A stretch of 64,000 nucleotides of DNA from Thermodesulfovibrio sp. (GTDB lineage Bacteria > Nitrospirota > Thermodesulfovibrionia > Thermodesulfovibrionales > Thermodesulfovibrionaceae): assembly GCA_020725335.1 (NCBI GenBank), contig DYFF01000007.1, positions 1 through 64,000 of the forward strand, written 5' to 3'. Under the pieces are notes generated by a model that was given only the letters and a program-made list of their open reading frames with translations, was not told where the DNA came from and ran no database searches. Both the position numbers and the translations under genes were made by a program. Each line of letters begins with the position of its first letter. The stretch's first letter is position 1. Of the stretch, positions 46,537 to 55,675 are shown piece by piece.

Positions 46537-47314
46537 TCACCATTTCTCTTATTCCCTCAATTATTCGGGGACTTAAATGATATATCTTATCACTTATTAT
46601 AAATACTTTACCATTCTTTACAGCGTTTGTATCTTTTAATTTTTCTATTATTTTCCCATTGATTATACCATTGTGTCCACTACCTATGAATATAATGTCT
46701 GGATTCTTCTTGATTATATCTTCTATGTTTTGTTGAAAATATGTAGAGGATTTATTAGCAATGTTTTTTAACCCTAAGAATTTCATAATCTCACCAATAT
46801 GAGATTGTTCACCTGCTACTGTTAAGTTTTCTGCCCAGATTATAAATAGGGCTTTTTGTCCATTGAAAATATTTTTAAATTCTTTTAATTCTCTTTGGAA
46901 TTTTTCATTAAAAAATTTAGCTTTATGATCTCCCCCTAAATATTTAGCAAGTTTTGTTATTTCTGATGGTAAGTCAGATAATCCTTTTGGATTGAATACA
47001 TAAACTTTAAGACCAAGAGCAACAAATCTTTGATAAACTTCTATTGGTGTTCCGTCCTTAGAAATGATAATCAGGTCAGGTTTAAGGGATAAAATTTTTT
47101 CAAAAGAGGGATTGAGCATCCCTCCTACTCTTATTTTATCTTTTACCTCTTCAGGCCAGTTGCAGTAATCGGAAATAGCAATTATTTTATCTCCAACCCC
47201 AAGATAATATAATGTTTCGGTTACGCTGGGTGACAGCGAAATTATCCTTTGTGGTTCAGCATAAGCTACTGATAGGAGAAAAAAAACGATAAATAGAGCT
47301 CTTAAAATAACCAT
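46499..47314 (-). CDS. btuF: ABC transporter vitamin B12-binding protein BtuF
   Basis: The 271-aa periplasmic binding protein has a signal peptide (LFIVFFLLSVAYA) and the BtuF/FepB-like fold (RIISLSPSVTETLYYLGVGD, VGGMLNPSFEKILSLKPDLI in parts). The position after a BtuB-like receptor and under a cobalamin riboswitch supports B12 or corrinoid binding. The permease and ATPase genes (btuC, btuD) are not here. It overlaps btuB by 13 bases and cbiX by 38. Confidence 0.85.
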   Translation of the reverse strand: MVILRALFIVFFLLSVAYAEPQRIISLSPSVTETLYYLGVGDKIIAISDYCNWPEEVKDKIRVGGMLNPSFEKILSLKPDLIIISKDGTPIEVYQRFVALGLKVYVFNPKGLSDLPSEITKLAKYLGGDHKAKFFNEKFQRELKEFKNIFNGQKALFIIWAENLTVAGEQSHIGEIMKFLGLKNIANKSSTYFQQNIEDIIKKNPDIIFIGSGHNGIINGKIIEKLKDTNAVKNGKVFIISDKIYHLSPRIIEGIREMVNGKNSYNSSWKP

Positions 47315-49230
47315 TTCATCCCAGCAGTAATTGTTCTTCTTGGCATAGGATGATCGGGAACATACTCATAAGCTCTGTCAAGAAGATTTTCTATCCCTAA
47401 ACTAAATTCAAGCTCCTTTATCGGTTTGTAGAGAGCTTTGAAATTAACAACAGTAAAGTCTGATTTTTTTATGATTTTTGATTGCCATGTAATTGGATTG
47501 AAATAGTTAACATTTTCATCACCTATATAATTTGCAATCAATCTTGTATACCAGTTTTTACCATGGGCACGAATTCCAAAGGCACCAAGCCATTTAGGAG
47601 TTGCCAAAAGTGGTTTTCCATCTGAATCAGAGAATCTTGTATGATAGGTAATATTTGTGAAGGGTTCAAGTGAGAAATTAATCCCTAAAAGATTTTTTAA
47701 ATCATAAGAGAGATTTAGTTCCCATCCTTGAATTGTTGCTGTATCAGAGTTTTTATAACTATAGGCATTCAAGTTAGTGTCAAAGTAACTTGATATTTTA
47801 TCTTTGAATTTAGAGTGAAAGAAAGCAAAATTTCCATTTAAATCGGATTGATAGAAGTTAATGCCAACTTCATAGTTTATATTTTTTTCAGGTTTTAAGG
47901 AGGGATTACCTACATATCTTGTTCCCCATAGTATATACTCTCCAGCATACTCATCAGGTGAAGGAGCTCGAAAGCCTGTGCCTGCATTTGCACGAAGAGT
48001 CAAGAAATCATTTAGTTTATATAATGCGCCTCCTCTTACTGTTAAATGATCAAGAGTTTCTTTTTTAGCAGTCATTGTCATTCCTGGGGTTGAGATTAGT
48101 TCATTTTCAAAGTAGTCATATCTTGCACCTAAGGAGAGAGTTAAATCTTTTGTTATCTGAATCTTACCCTCTGAAAATATACTAAAGTTGTCATACTTTG
48201 AATTTGGCTGAAAAGGTGGTGGAGGGTTATTTTCGTTTTTAAGCTCAACTCTATTCCACTCCCCACCTATTATTATTCTGTGTTCATTAAAGTTGAAAAC
48301 TTTCTGAATAGATAAACCTTGAGAGTCTGTCTTATAAAGATAAATTCCACCCCAACCGTCAGATAGATCATCGTGAAACTCATATCTTCTTTTTGATAAA
48401 TAATAGGCTGCCTTAAATGATTTAGTCTCATAAGTAAAATCGATAGAATCAAGAGAATGATCAACATAGTCTTTTTCCGTAGGTGATAAAAGAGAACCTG
48501 GTGAGCCAATTCCCCAACCTCTGTAATGTTTAAATCCAATAGAAAATCTATTATCTTTTAAAAACTCATATCCAACATTTAACGATAAATTTTCCTCATT
48601 ATAGCCGGTGTTTTTATATCTTCCATACTTACTATCATAATCATCTCCATCAGATCGACTCAGAGAGAGATACGCATCAAAATTTGATTTTTTGAATTGA
48701 AATTCTCCGGCAGCTTTTCTTCTACTCCATGAGCCACCCTCTACTCCAACATATCCATGAAATCCCTCTTCACTTGCTCTTTTTGTTATTATATTTATCA
48801 CTCCACCCATTGCATTTGAACCATAGAGAACAGAGGCAGGACCTTTCACTATTTCAATTCTTTCAATATCATCGACTGGAATTAAGGCAATATTTGCTGT
48901 GGCAGTTCTTAATCCATTAATTAGTAAAAGAGTTCTTGAATCGAGAGGACTTAGTCCACTGATTCCAAAGCCTCTTAGATAAAATGTGGTTAATGCACCC
49001 GGCTGTTTACTTACATGCCCAATTGCTGATTCAACAATCAAGTCGCCTACATCCTTTGCAACAGAGCTTTTAATATCCTCCTTAGTGATTACTTGAACGG
49101 AGTAGGGTACATCTTTTTTTGGTTCTTCAACTCTTGTTGCAGTTACAACAATCTCATCAAACTTTGTCTCAACTGCTGGTACTTGATTGAAAGACAAAAG
49201 AAGGATTAAAAGAAGAAATAAAATTAACAT
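47302..49230 (-). CDS. btuB: TonB-dependent cobalamin receptor BtuB-like
   Basis: The 642-aa outer-membrane receptor has a signal peptide (LILFLLLILLLSFNQVPA), a TonB box (DEIVVTATRVEEP), a plug domain (PGALTTFYLRGFGISGLS, VKGPASVLYGSNAMGGVINI in part) and a 22-strand barrel ending with a terminal aromatic (TITAGMKWLF). ATG at 49230 is chosen because GGGAGGAG lies 6-8 bases upstream and the signal peptide follows directly; an in-frame start 11 codons upstream would run through the riboswitch hairpin. Cobalamin or corrinoid specificity is inferred from the riboswitch and btuF. Confidence 0.9.
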   Translation of the reverse strand: MLILFLLLILLLSFNQVPAVETKFDEIVVTATRVEEPKKDVPYSVQVITKEDIKSSVAKDVGDLIVESAIGHVSKQPGALTTFYLRGFGISGLSPLDSRTLLLINGLRTATANIALIPVDDIERIEIVKGPASVLYGSNAMGGVINIITKRASEEGFHGYVGVEGGSWSRRKAAGEFQFKKSNFDAYLSLSRSDGDDYDSKYGRYKNTGYNEENLSLNVGYEFLKDNRFSIGFKHYRGWGIGSPGSLLSPTEKDYVDHSLDSIDFTYETKSFKAAYYLSKRRYEFHDDLSDGWGGIYLYKTDSQGLSIQKVFNFNEHRIIIGGEWNRVELKNENNPPPPFQPNSKYDNFSIFSEGKIQITKDLTLSLGARYDYFENELISTPGMTMTAKKETLDHLTVRGGALYKLNDFLTLRANAGTGFRAPSPDEYAGEYILWGTRYVGNPSLKPEKNINYEVGINFYQSDLNGNFAFFHSKFKDKISSYFDTNLNAYSYKNSDTATIQGWELNLSYDLKNLLGINFSLEPFTNITYHTRFSDSDGKPLLATPKWLGAFGIRAHGKNWYTRLIANYIGDENVNYFNPITWQSKIIKKSDFTVVNFKALYKPIKELEFSLGIENLLDRAYEYVPDHPMPRRTITAGMKWLF

Positions 49231-49234
49231 ATAA

Positions 49235-49420
49235 TCTCCTCCCGCGAGGAATTTGGAAGCCAAAGGCTTCCGGCTGGATAGGTCTTCCGGCTTAGGGCTT
49301 AAGTTGCCTACTTGCCCACCTTCCCAGAGACATTGTCTCCAGTGGCTATTCGGGCTTTTGTTCCCAACACGGCTGCGGGGCAGCGGGGGATTTTCACCCC
49401 TCTTCCCTTAATTCCAGCTG
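49235..49420 (-). promoter_or_regulatory. Cobalamin riboswitch controlling btuB-btuF-cbiX
   Basis: On the minus strand the leader has the class signatures: GGGGTGAAAATCCCC with GCTGCCCCGCAGCCGT, the box AGCCACTGG at about 49336-49345, GGGAAGGTGGG and GCCGGAAGACC. The predicted aptamer is about 49270-49420. The last part before btuB holds a hairpin 49255-49261/49265-49271 and a small hairpin (TCCTC-GCGG-GAGGA) that covers the btuB Shine-Dalgarno. This suggests B12 binding blocks translation. Boundaries are approximate. Confidence 0.93.
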
Positions 49421-49426
49421 ATTGAA

Positions 49427-49456
49427 AGTATAGCAAAAACTGCTAAAATATTTCAA
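49427..49456 (-). promoter_or_regulatory. Promoter of the btuB riboswitch transcript
   Basis: On the minus strand TTGAAA (49456-49451) and TATACT (49432-49427) are 18 bases apart, giving a start near 49420, just before the aptamer. Confidence 0.65.
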
Positions 49457-49499
49457 AATTCGTTATAATTAATCAAAAATCTTATTTAGGAGGTGTTTA

Positions 49500-49982
49500 A
49501 TGGAAATCAAAAATGTCAAAATCGAAATTCCTGAAGGTTGTAATATTATTCTTGGTCAGACTCACTTTATTAAAACAGCAGAAGATTTATTCGAAATTTT
49601 ATCAACTCATATCCCCCATGCAAAGTTTGCAATAGCCTTTACTGAAGCATCAGGACCTTGTTTGATTCGTTCAGAAGGCAATGATGAAGAATTAAGACAG
49701 ATATGTATTAAAAATCTTCAAAATATTGGAGCAGGCCATGTTTTCTGTATACTTATGAAGGGAGCATTTCCTATCAGTGTTTTAAATGCCGTTAAGATGT
49801 GTCAAGAAGTTTGTAATATATACTGTGCCACCGCAAATCCACTGGAAGTTATAGTAGCAGAGACCGATCTTGGCAAAGGGATTTTAGGAGTAATTGATGG
49901 GTTTTCACCAAAGGGAGTTGAAAAGGAAGAAGACCGTAAATATAGAAAGGAATTTCTCAGAAAAATTAACTATAAACTTTAA
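49500..49982 (+). CDS. Adenosine-specific kinase (DUF355)
   Basis: The 160-aa protein matches the archaeal and thermophile DUF355 family, one member of which was structurally shown to bind and probably phosphorylate adenosine. Visible blocks are ILGQTHFIKTAEDLFEIL, AIAFTEASGPCLIRSEG, NIGAGHVFCILMKGAFP and NPLEVIVAETDLGKGILGVIDG in part. AGGAGG lies before the ATG. It is followed by a terminator and a tail-to-tail neighbour. Confidence 0.85.
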   Translation: MEIKNVKIEIPEGCNIILGQTHFIKTAEDLFEILSTHIPHAKFAIAFTEASGPCLIRSEGNDEELRQICIKNLQNIGAGHVFCILMKGAFPISVLNAVKMCQEVCNIYCATANPLEVIVAETDLGKGILGVIDGFSPKGVEKEEDRKYRKEFLRKINYKL

Positions 49983-50989
49983 GGTAGTCCAATACCTTCT
50001 ATTAGAGTCCCGCAGTTTAAACAGCGGGACTTTTTTATGTTTATTTTATTGATAAAAAACCCGAATCTTTCAATAACAAGATTTTTACAATTGGGGCAGT
50101 AACTGTTTTCTCCTCCTTCTCCAGGAATATTTCCTGTATAAACAAATTTTAATCCTTCCTTAAATCCTATTTCTCTTGCTTTTTTTAGTGTATCAACAGG
50201 TGTTCTTGGTTTATCTACAAGTTGATAAGTAGGATAAAATTGAGTTACATGCCATGGAATTGCAGGGTCTATTGATACAAGAAAACGAGCAGTATTTCTT
50301 AAGAATTCTTCAGAATCGTTTAATTCTGGGATAATTAAGGTAGTAACCTCAACCCATATCCCAAGTTCTTTTAGTAATTTGATATTTTTCATTACAGGCT
50401 CAACTCTTGCTCCACATATCTTTTTATAAAAATCATCATCACCTTTTAAATCAACATTGATTGCATCAAGATATGGAGAAATAAATCTCAATGCCTCCTC
50501 TGACATGTATCCATTACTTACAAAAACATTTTTTATGCCTTCTCTATGTGCAAGAACCATACAATCATAGGCAAACTCAAGAAATATTGTTGGTTCAGTA
50601 TAGGTATAGGATATGCTTTTACATCCACTTGCTCTTCCCTCTTTTACAACATCTTCGGGTGTAAAATCCTCACCAGGTATGTCCTTATAAAGCTTGGGAT
50701 ACTGAGAAATTGTATGGTTCTGACAGTGAAGACACCTAAAGTTACATCCTACAGAGGCAATTGAATATGAAACTGACCCAGGGTAGAAATGAAAAAGTGG
50801 TTTTTTTTCAATAGGGTCAACATGATAAGCTATTACTTTACCATAAACAAGACTATATAACTTTCCATCTTTATTTTCTCTTACTCCGCAAATTCCTCTT
50901 TTATTAGGTGATATTAAACAGTTATTATTGCAAAGTCTGCATTTAGCCTTGCTGTCAGAAAGTTTGTCATAAAACAAAGCTTCTTTCAT
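49979..50989 (-). CDS. amrS: AmmeMemoRadiSam-system radical SAM enzyme
   Basis: The 336-aa protein has an N-terminal Cys-rich piece (CRLCNNNCLISPNKRGICGV), the radical SAM cluster motif CNFRCLHCQNH, a (T/S)YTEPT site (SISYTYTEPTIFLEFAYD in part), and a C-terminal zinc-ribbon-like pair (CPNCK, CLNCG). This composition fits the AmmeMemoRadiSam enzymes found with Memo and AMMECR1 proteins; neither partner is near. The 3' end overlaps the adenosine kinase gene by 4 bases. A role in RNA or protein modification is known only tentatively. Confidence 0.87.
   Translation of the reverse strand: MKEALFYDKLSDSKAKCRLCNNNCLISPNKRGICGVRENKDGKLYSLVYGKVIAYHVDPIEKKPLFHFYPGSVSYSIASVGCNFRCLHCQNHTISQYPKLYKDIPGEDFTPEDVVKEGRASGCKSISYTYTEPTIFLEFAYDCMVLAHREGIKNVFVSNGYMSEEALRFISPYLDAINVDLKGDDDFYKKICGARVEPVMKNIKLLKELGIWVEVTTLIIPELNDSEEFLRNTARFLVSIDPAIPWHVTQFYPTYQLVDKPRTPVDTLKKAREIGFKEGLKFVYTGNIPGEGGENSYCPNCKNLVIERFGFFINKINIKKSRCLNCGTLIEGIGLP
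50006..50036 (+). terminator. Terminator of the adenosine-specific kinase gene
   Basis: An 8-bp stem (50006-50013 with 50024-50031), 10-base loop and T-tract. It lies inside the last codons of the convergent radical SAM gene, so the same bases serve as terminator on one strand and zinc-type Cys codons on the other. Confidence 0.8.
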
Positions 50990-51279
50990 TATTTTTTAGT
51001 TTTTCTCGGAGTCTTTTTAGTTTTTGCTTTACCCTTTTTTGATGTAGAGGCTTTTTTAGGAGTCTTGGTTTTGCATTCTGTCTTCTTTCTTTTTTTAACT
51101 TCTTTTACTTCAGATTCTACATTAGCTTCTTCCCTTTTAATTAAACCGTATCTTTCTAAAACTATTCTTTCTGCTTGAAGCCAGTTATCTATATCTCTAC
51201 CAGGAAGGCATCCGCTATGAACATAAATTTCATAAGCAACCTGTCTGATTTCTTCTTCTATTCTATCTCTATCAACCAT
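50989..51279 (-). CDS. DUF2934 protein with lysine-rich tail
   Basis: The 96-aa product begins with a DUF2934 domain (EIRQVAYEIYVHSGCLPGRD, NWLQAERIVLERYG), then switches at about residue 46 to a Lys/Thr/Pro-rich tail (KKTECKTKTPKKASTSKKGK) resembling histone H1-like tails. It may bind nucleic acid; this is inference. A start at 51279 (MVDRDRIEEE) is preferred because GGAGGTGAG is just upstream; a longer frame to 51342 has no site. Its stop overlaps amrS by one base. Confidence 0.75.
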   Translation of the reverse strand: MVDRDRIEEEIRQVAYEIYVHSGCLPGRDIDNWLQAERIVLERYGLIKREEANVESEVKEVKKRKKTECKTKTPKKASTSKKGKAKTKKTPRKTKK

Positions 51280-51416
51280 AATTCTCACCTCCATTCTTTG
51301 ATAAACTATATTTTTTGATACGTTATATTTTAAGTATATCACAAAATTATATGTGAAATTTTCAAGGGTTGACTCTTCTTGCTTCTACGATACTCTTTTA
51401 TTCATAATATGTTGTT

Positions 51417-52880
51417 ATGAGGGAACTCAGGGAAACTATACTTAGTCTTATTATTGCAAGACTTGATGGTGATAAGATTTCTGACAAAAATTATATTAAG
51501 CAAATAGAAAGCTTATTAAATGACGGTATAGGAGGTTTTGTTCTTTTTGGAGGTCAGTATGAGGAAATAAAAGAGTTTTTATTCTCTATTCAAAACAAAA
51601 CTTCTAAACCTCTTATCATTGCTTCAGATATTGAAAGAGGGGTAGGGCAACAAATAAAGCATGGAACTCTCATTCCATCACAGATGGGTATTGCAGCAGG
51701 ATTTGATATTCAAAAAAATAAATCTGAGCTTAAAGATTTATACTCTATTGTAGTAAATGAAGCTCTTGATTTAGGATTAAATCTTGCACTTATTCCTGTG
51801 TTGGATGTAAACACTGAGAAGGAAAATCCGATCATATGCACAAGAGCTTTTTCAGATAATCCTGAAATTGTTTCAGAATTCGGAAAGTTTGTTATTAAAA
51901 TCTTTAAATCTTATGGTTTAGCTACTTGTGGAAAACACTTCCCAGGTCATGGTTCAACAAAAATAGACTCTCACCTTGCTCTCCCCCTTGTCTATGAAGA
52001 CATTAATCCACATCTTAAACCTTTTGCTAAAGCGATAAAAGAAGGTGTTCCAACAATTATGGTTGGCCATCTCCTTTTACCTCAACTGGATACAAAACCA
52101 GCAACGCTCTCTGACAACATAATAAATAAATTGCTTAAAAGAGATTTAGCATTTAGAGGTTTAGTTCTTACAGATGCTATGAATATGAAAGCCCTAAAGG
52201 ATTATTCTTATCCTAACGCCTTAGCTCTCAAAGCAGGTGCAGATATAATACTTCATCCAGATGACCCTTATGATGCTTTAAAGGAAATAGTAAATGCCTG
52301 TAAAAAAGGATTAATCAATGAAAAAATTATACAAGAAGCGGTAAAGAAAGTAGATGACTTTAGAATAAAATTAAAGAATAAAGTTATTACTCCTCAGCAG
52401 TTAGCTAATAAGAATTTTAATGTTCATATGGCATTTAAGAAAACTATTACAGTTTTAAAAAATGAACTTAATGGACTTAAATCAAAAAAAATTATTCCCT
52501 ATTTATCTGGTTCTTACAGTGAAAATTTAAAAAAATTGTTTGAAAACCAATTCGGCTCTGCTTTTGATATAAAAAATTTCAAATTAACAGATTCTATACC
52601 TCTCATAGCCCTATTTACAAATGTTAAAGCTGCGGGAAAAGAATATGAAATTAGACCAGAGGAAAAAGATATAATAAACAATATTATTTCAAAACAAGAC
52701 ACTATTTTAATTTCCTTCGGAAATCCTTACGCTATAAGCAAATTATCGATCAGAAAAGCAAAAACTGTTGTTTTGATATATGATTCAAATGAACCAGCAG
52801 TAATGGCATTTTTAGATTTATTCAATGAGGGACTGAAAAGTTTTGGAAAACCTCCAATAAAAATAGATATTGATCAATGA
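51417..52880 (+). CDS. nagZ: Beta-N-acetylglucosaminidase NagZ (GH3)
   Basis: NagZ removes GlcNAc from GlcNAc-anhydroMurNAc peptides in the cytoplasm. The 487-aa protein has the GH3 TIM barrel with the NagZ loop GKHFPGHGSTKIDSHLALP (about residues 171-190, holding the His/Asp acid-base dyad) and the nucleophile D253 in VLTDAMNM. It is longer than E. coli NagZ (341 aa) by a C-terminal domain of about 150 residues, as in the two-domain NagZ of Bacillus. No signal peptide is seen. It overlaps ampG by 4 bases, giving a recycling operon. No Shine-Dalgarno is obvious. Confidence 0.9.
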   Translation: MRELRETILSLIIARLDGDKISDKNYIKQIESLLNDGIGGFVLFGGQYEEIKEFLFSIQNKTSKPLIIASDIERGVGQQIKHGTLIPSQMGIAAGFDIQKNKSELKDLYSIVVNEALDLGLNLALIPVLDVNTEKENPIICTRAFSDNPEIVSEFGKFVIKIFKSYGLATCGKHFPGHGSTKIDSHLALPLVYEDINPHLKPFAKAIKEGVPTIMVGHLLLPQLDTKPATLSDNIINKLLKRDLAFRGLVLTDAMNMKALKDYSYPNALALKAGADIILHPDDPYDALKEIVNACKKGLINEKIIQEAVKKVDDFRIKLKNKVITPQQLANKNFNVHMAFKKTITVLKNELNGLKSKKIIPYLSGSYSENLKKLFENQFGSAFDIKNFKLTDSIPLIALFTNVKAAGKEYEIRPEEKDIINNIISKQDTILISFGNPYAISKLSIRKAKTVVLIYDSNEPAVMAFLDLFNEGLKSFGKPPIKIDIDQ

Positions 52881-54088
52881 ATAAAAGAAACAAAGATATT
52901 TTAGTTGTTACTATGCTTGGTTTTGCCTCCGGGCTTCCTTTTCCTCTTGTAAGTGGGACACTGCAGGCATGGCTTACATCAGAGGGAGTTGATATAAAAA
53001 CAATAGGAATACTAACCTTTCTTACCTTCCCCTACAGTTTTAAGTTCTTATGGTCAGCTTTATTTGACAGATACAGCATCCCAAAGCTTGGCAGAAGAAA
53101 AGGCTGGATTTTGATATGTCAGATACTCATTTTAGCTGGTATTTTCATGATGATTGCTATTACTCCTCATTATCTTATTTTTTTCAGTATATTGGCAGCT
53201 TTAGTGGCTTTTTTCTCAGCTTCTCAGGACATTTCCATAGATGCTTACAGAACAGAAATACTTAAACCTAAGGATAGAGGTTTAGGTGCATCCTTTGCTG
53301 TAACTGCATATAGAATTGCTCTTATTATTGCAGGAGGACTATGTCTATTGCTTGCAGACTATTTAGGATGGCAGATAGCTTTGTTAATTGTGAGTTCTCT
53401 TTTACTTATAGGAGTATTTTCAACTTTATTTGCAGAAGAACCAGAAGGGATAAAAAAACCTATAACCCTAAAAGAGTCTTTTATTGAACCATTTAGAGAT
53501 TTACTAAGCAGAGAAAAAAGCTTAATTCTTTTATTGTTCATAGTCCTTTATAAACTTGGTGATGCCTATGCCAGTTCCCTTAGCACAGCTTTTTTTATAA
53601 GAGGCATTGGGTTTTCACTCACTGAAGTAGGCACTGTTAACAAAATTGGAGGACTTATTTCAGCAATTCTTGGTGCTCTATTAGGTGGCGTTCTTTTAAC
53701 TAAGATAAGTCTTTACAGAGCTCTGATTCTTTTCGGTTTTTTTCAAGCTATATCAAATCTCATGTTTATGGCTCTTGCAATGTTAGGAAAAAATTTTGCA
53801 TTTTTCGTTTCGACAGTAATAATTGAGAATTTTACGGGCGGAATGGGCACAACAGCTTTTTTAGCTCTTTTAATGGGAATTTGCAATCGTAGTTTTGCAG
53901 CCACTCAGTATGCCTTACTATCATCCTTGGCATCCTTAGGAAGGGTAATAATAAGTCCATCTTCAGGCTTTGTTGTTGAAAGTATTGGCTGGGCTGCTTT
54001 TTATTTTGTAACCTTTGTAATATCAATCCCCGGATTAGTATTAATTTTTATTTTAAAAAAAGTTATATTAGATGCATCAGAAAAATAA
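52877..54088 (+). CDS. ampG: Muropeptide permease AmpG
   Basis: AmpG imports GlcNAc-anhydroMurNAc muropeptides. The 403-aa major-facilitator protein has about 12 helices and AmpG-like N-terminal blocks (LGFASGLPFPLVSGTLQAWL and FKFLWSALFDRYSIPKLGRR), plus FFSASQDISIDAYRTE. It is coupled to nagZ, which acts on its cargo. Its presence with namZ and a murU/amgK fusion elsewhere in the window suggests complete recycling. Confidence 0.9.
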   Translation: MNKRNKDILVVTMLGFASGLPFPLVSGTLQAWLTSEGVDIKTIGILTFLTFPYSFKFLWSALFDRYSIPKLGRRKGWILICQILILAGIFMMIAITPHYLIFFSILAALVAFFSASQDISIDAYRTEILKPKDRGLGASFAVTAYRIALIIAGGLCLLLADYLGWQIALLIVSSLLLIGVFSTLFAEEPEGIKKPITLKESFIEPFRDLLSREKSLILLLFIVLYKLGDAYASSLSTAFFIRGIGFSLTEVGTVNKIGGLISAILGALLGGVLLTKISLYRALILFGFFQAISNLMFMALAMLGKNFAFFVSTVIIENFTGGMGTTAFLALLMGICNRSFAATQYALLSSLASLGRVIISPSSGFVVESIGWAAFYFVTFVISIPGLVLIFILKKVILDASEK

Positions 54089-54343
54089 ATTATTCCATCT
54101 TTTTCTGTATTTTAAGTCTATACTTCTTTCAGAATATTTAACTATTCATATATTTTCCTACTATTTTATTGATGACTGAAATAATGGGAGATAATGGATA
54201 GTTACCCCTTTTGTCAATTTTGTGGAAACAATACCTTTTCAGCGAGATTATTTTTGAGGAAAGGCGGGAGAATTGATTTTAATTAAATTTTTTGTTAAAC
54301 TACTTTCATTTTTTGGGGTTGAAAAAATCTTGAGGGGGAAAGT

Positions 54344-55672
54344 ATGAGGAAATTATCTATTTTTACTATTTTTTTGTCTTTATTAACATTTTTTTCTTTT
54401 AGTAGTAATGCTAATGCAGCAGGTTTTGCACTTATTGAACAAGGTGTAAGCGGACTTGGAAACGCATATGCTGGTGGTGCTGCCCAAGCAGAAGATGCGA
54501 CAACTATATTTTATAATCCAGCAGGGTTAACAAGATTAAATAAACCCGAGTTTATTGCTGCAGGCCATGTAATTATTCCCAATGCAAAATTTCATAATGA
54601 AGGCTCAACTCATGCATTACAAGCCATTACAGGTATCCCATTAAGAGGTGGAAATGGAGGAGATGCAGGTGTTACAGTGTTTGTTCCTAACTTGTATTTC
54701 TCCTATCCCTTTACTGAAAAGTTCCATTTTGGTTTAGGAATCAATGCACCTTTCGGACTACAAACTGAATATGAAAAAGATTGGGTTGGAAGATATCATG
54801 CAATTAAATCAAGAGTTATGACTGTAAATGTAAATCCAACAATAGCATACAAATTCACTGACAACTTAAGCGTAGGAGTTGGATTAAACATTCAATACAT
54901 TGAGGCAGAGTTAACAAATGCCGTAGACTTTGGCACTATTGCTGCTATAAGAGGAATTCCAGGGTTACTACCTCAAATGAATGATGGCTTTGCGAGGCTT
55001 AAAGGTGATAGTTTATCAGCTGGATTTAATTTTGGAGTTTTATACGAGTTTACAAAAGACACAAGAATAGGTTTTTCATATCGCTCTAAGATTAGACACA
55101 AATTAAGGGGAGAAGCAAACTTTTCAGATGTTCCCTCTGCTCTTAGTTCACTTTTCAAAGACAGCGATGCTAATGCTCGTTTAGTGTTACCAGATATGGC
55201 ATCTTTTAGCTTATATCATGATTTTAATGAAAAATGGGCAGTTATGGCTGATGTAACATGGACTGGCTGGAAAAGTTTTAATGAATTAAGGATAAAATAT
55301 GAATCAGGTATGCCTGATACAGTTATTACTACAAGTTGGAAAAATTCAATGAGGTACTCCTTGGGTGTGTCTTATAAACCAATAGATAAATTAACTCTAA
55401 GAGCCGGGGTTGCCTATGATGAGACACCCGTTCCTGATGCGAAACACAGAACACCGAGAATTCCTGATACGGACAGAACATGGATTGCTTTTGGACTGGG
55501 CTATAAGGTATCTGATAAAATAGTTTTTGATTTTGGTTATGCACATCTTTTCTTTAAGACTTCTCATATAGATAAAGATCCTGTTGAAGAGGACAGACTT
55601 CGTGGCGGTTTAAAAGGACATTATAAGGGACATGTTGATATAATGAGCTTACAATTTACATACAGGTTTTAG
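54344..55672 (+). CDS. fadL: FadL/OMPP1 outer-membrane transport protein
   Basis: The 442-aa protein has a signal peptide ending in NANA-AGF, and the FadL N-terminal hatch: GFALIEQGVSGLGNAYAGGA, DATTIFYNPAGLTRL. It continues as a beta-barrel (LGINAPFGLQTEYEKDWVGR) and ends in RFTYRF-like LQFTYRF. Such porins admit long-chain fatty acids or other hydrophobic compounds. The ATG follows GAGGGGGAAAG. An acyl-activating enzyme gene begins three bases after its stop, supporting a lipid role. Confidence 0.92.
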   Translation: MRKLSIFTIFLSLLTFFSFSSNANAAGFALIEQGVSGLGNAYAGGAAQAEDATTIFYNPAGLTRLNKPEFIAAGHVIIPNAKFHNEGSTHALQAITGIPLRGGNGGDAGVTVFVPNLYFSYPFTEKFHFGLGINAPFGLQTEYEKDWVGRYHAIKSRVMTVNVNPTIAYKFTDNLSVGVGLNIQYIEAELTNAVDFGTIAAIRGIPGLLPQMNDGFARLKGDSLSAGFNFGVLYEFTKDTRIGFSYRSKIRHKLRGEANFSDVPSALSSLFKDSDANARLVLPDMASFSLYHDFNEKWAVMADVTWTGWKSFNELRIKYESGMPDTVITTSWKNSMRYSLGVSYKPIDKLTLRAGVAYDETPVPDAKHRTPRIPDTDRTWIAFGLGYKVSDKIVFDFGYAHLFFKTSHIDKDPVEEDRLRGGLKGHYKGHVDIMSLQFTYRF

Positions 55673-55675
55673 AAA

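Noticed and set aside
47215-47245. Repeat-like string gctgggtgacagcg in btuF
   Set aside because: It encodes the conserved SLSPSVTE start of the binding-protein fold, so it is ordinary coding sequence.
54089-54343. Riboswitch or small RNA before fadL
   Set aside because: Only a weak ribosome site and short AT-rich dyads are visible; no stable structure or consensus motif.
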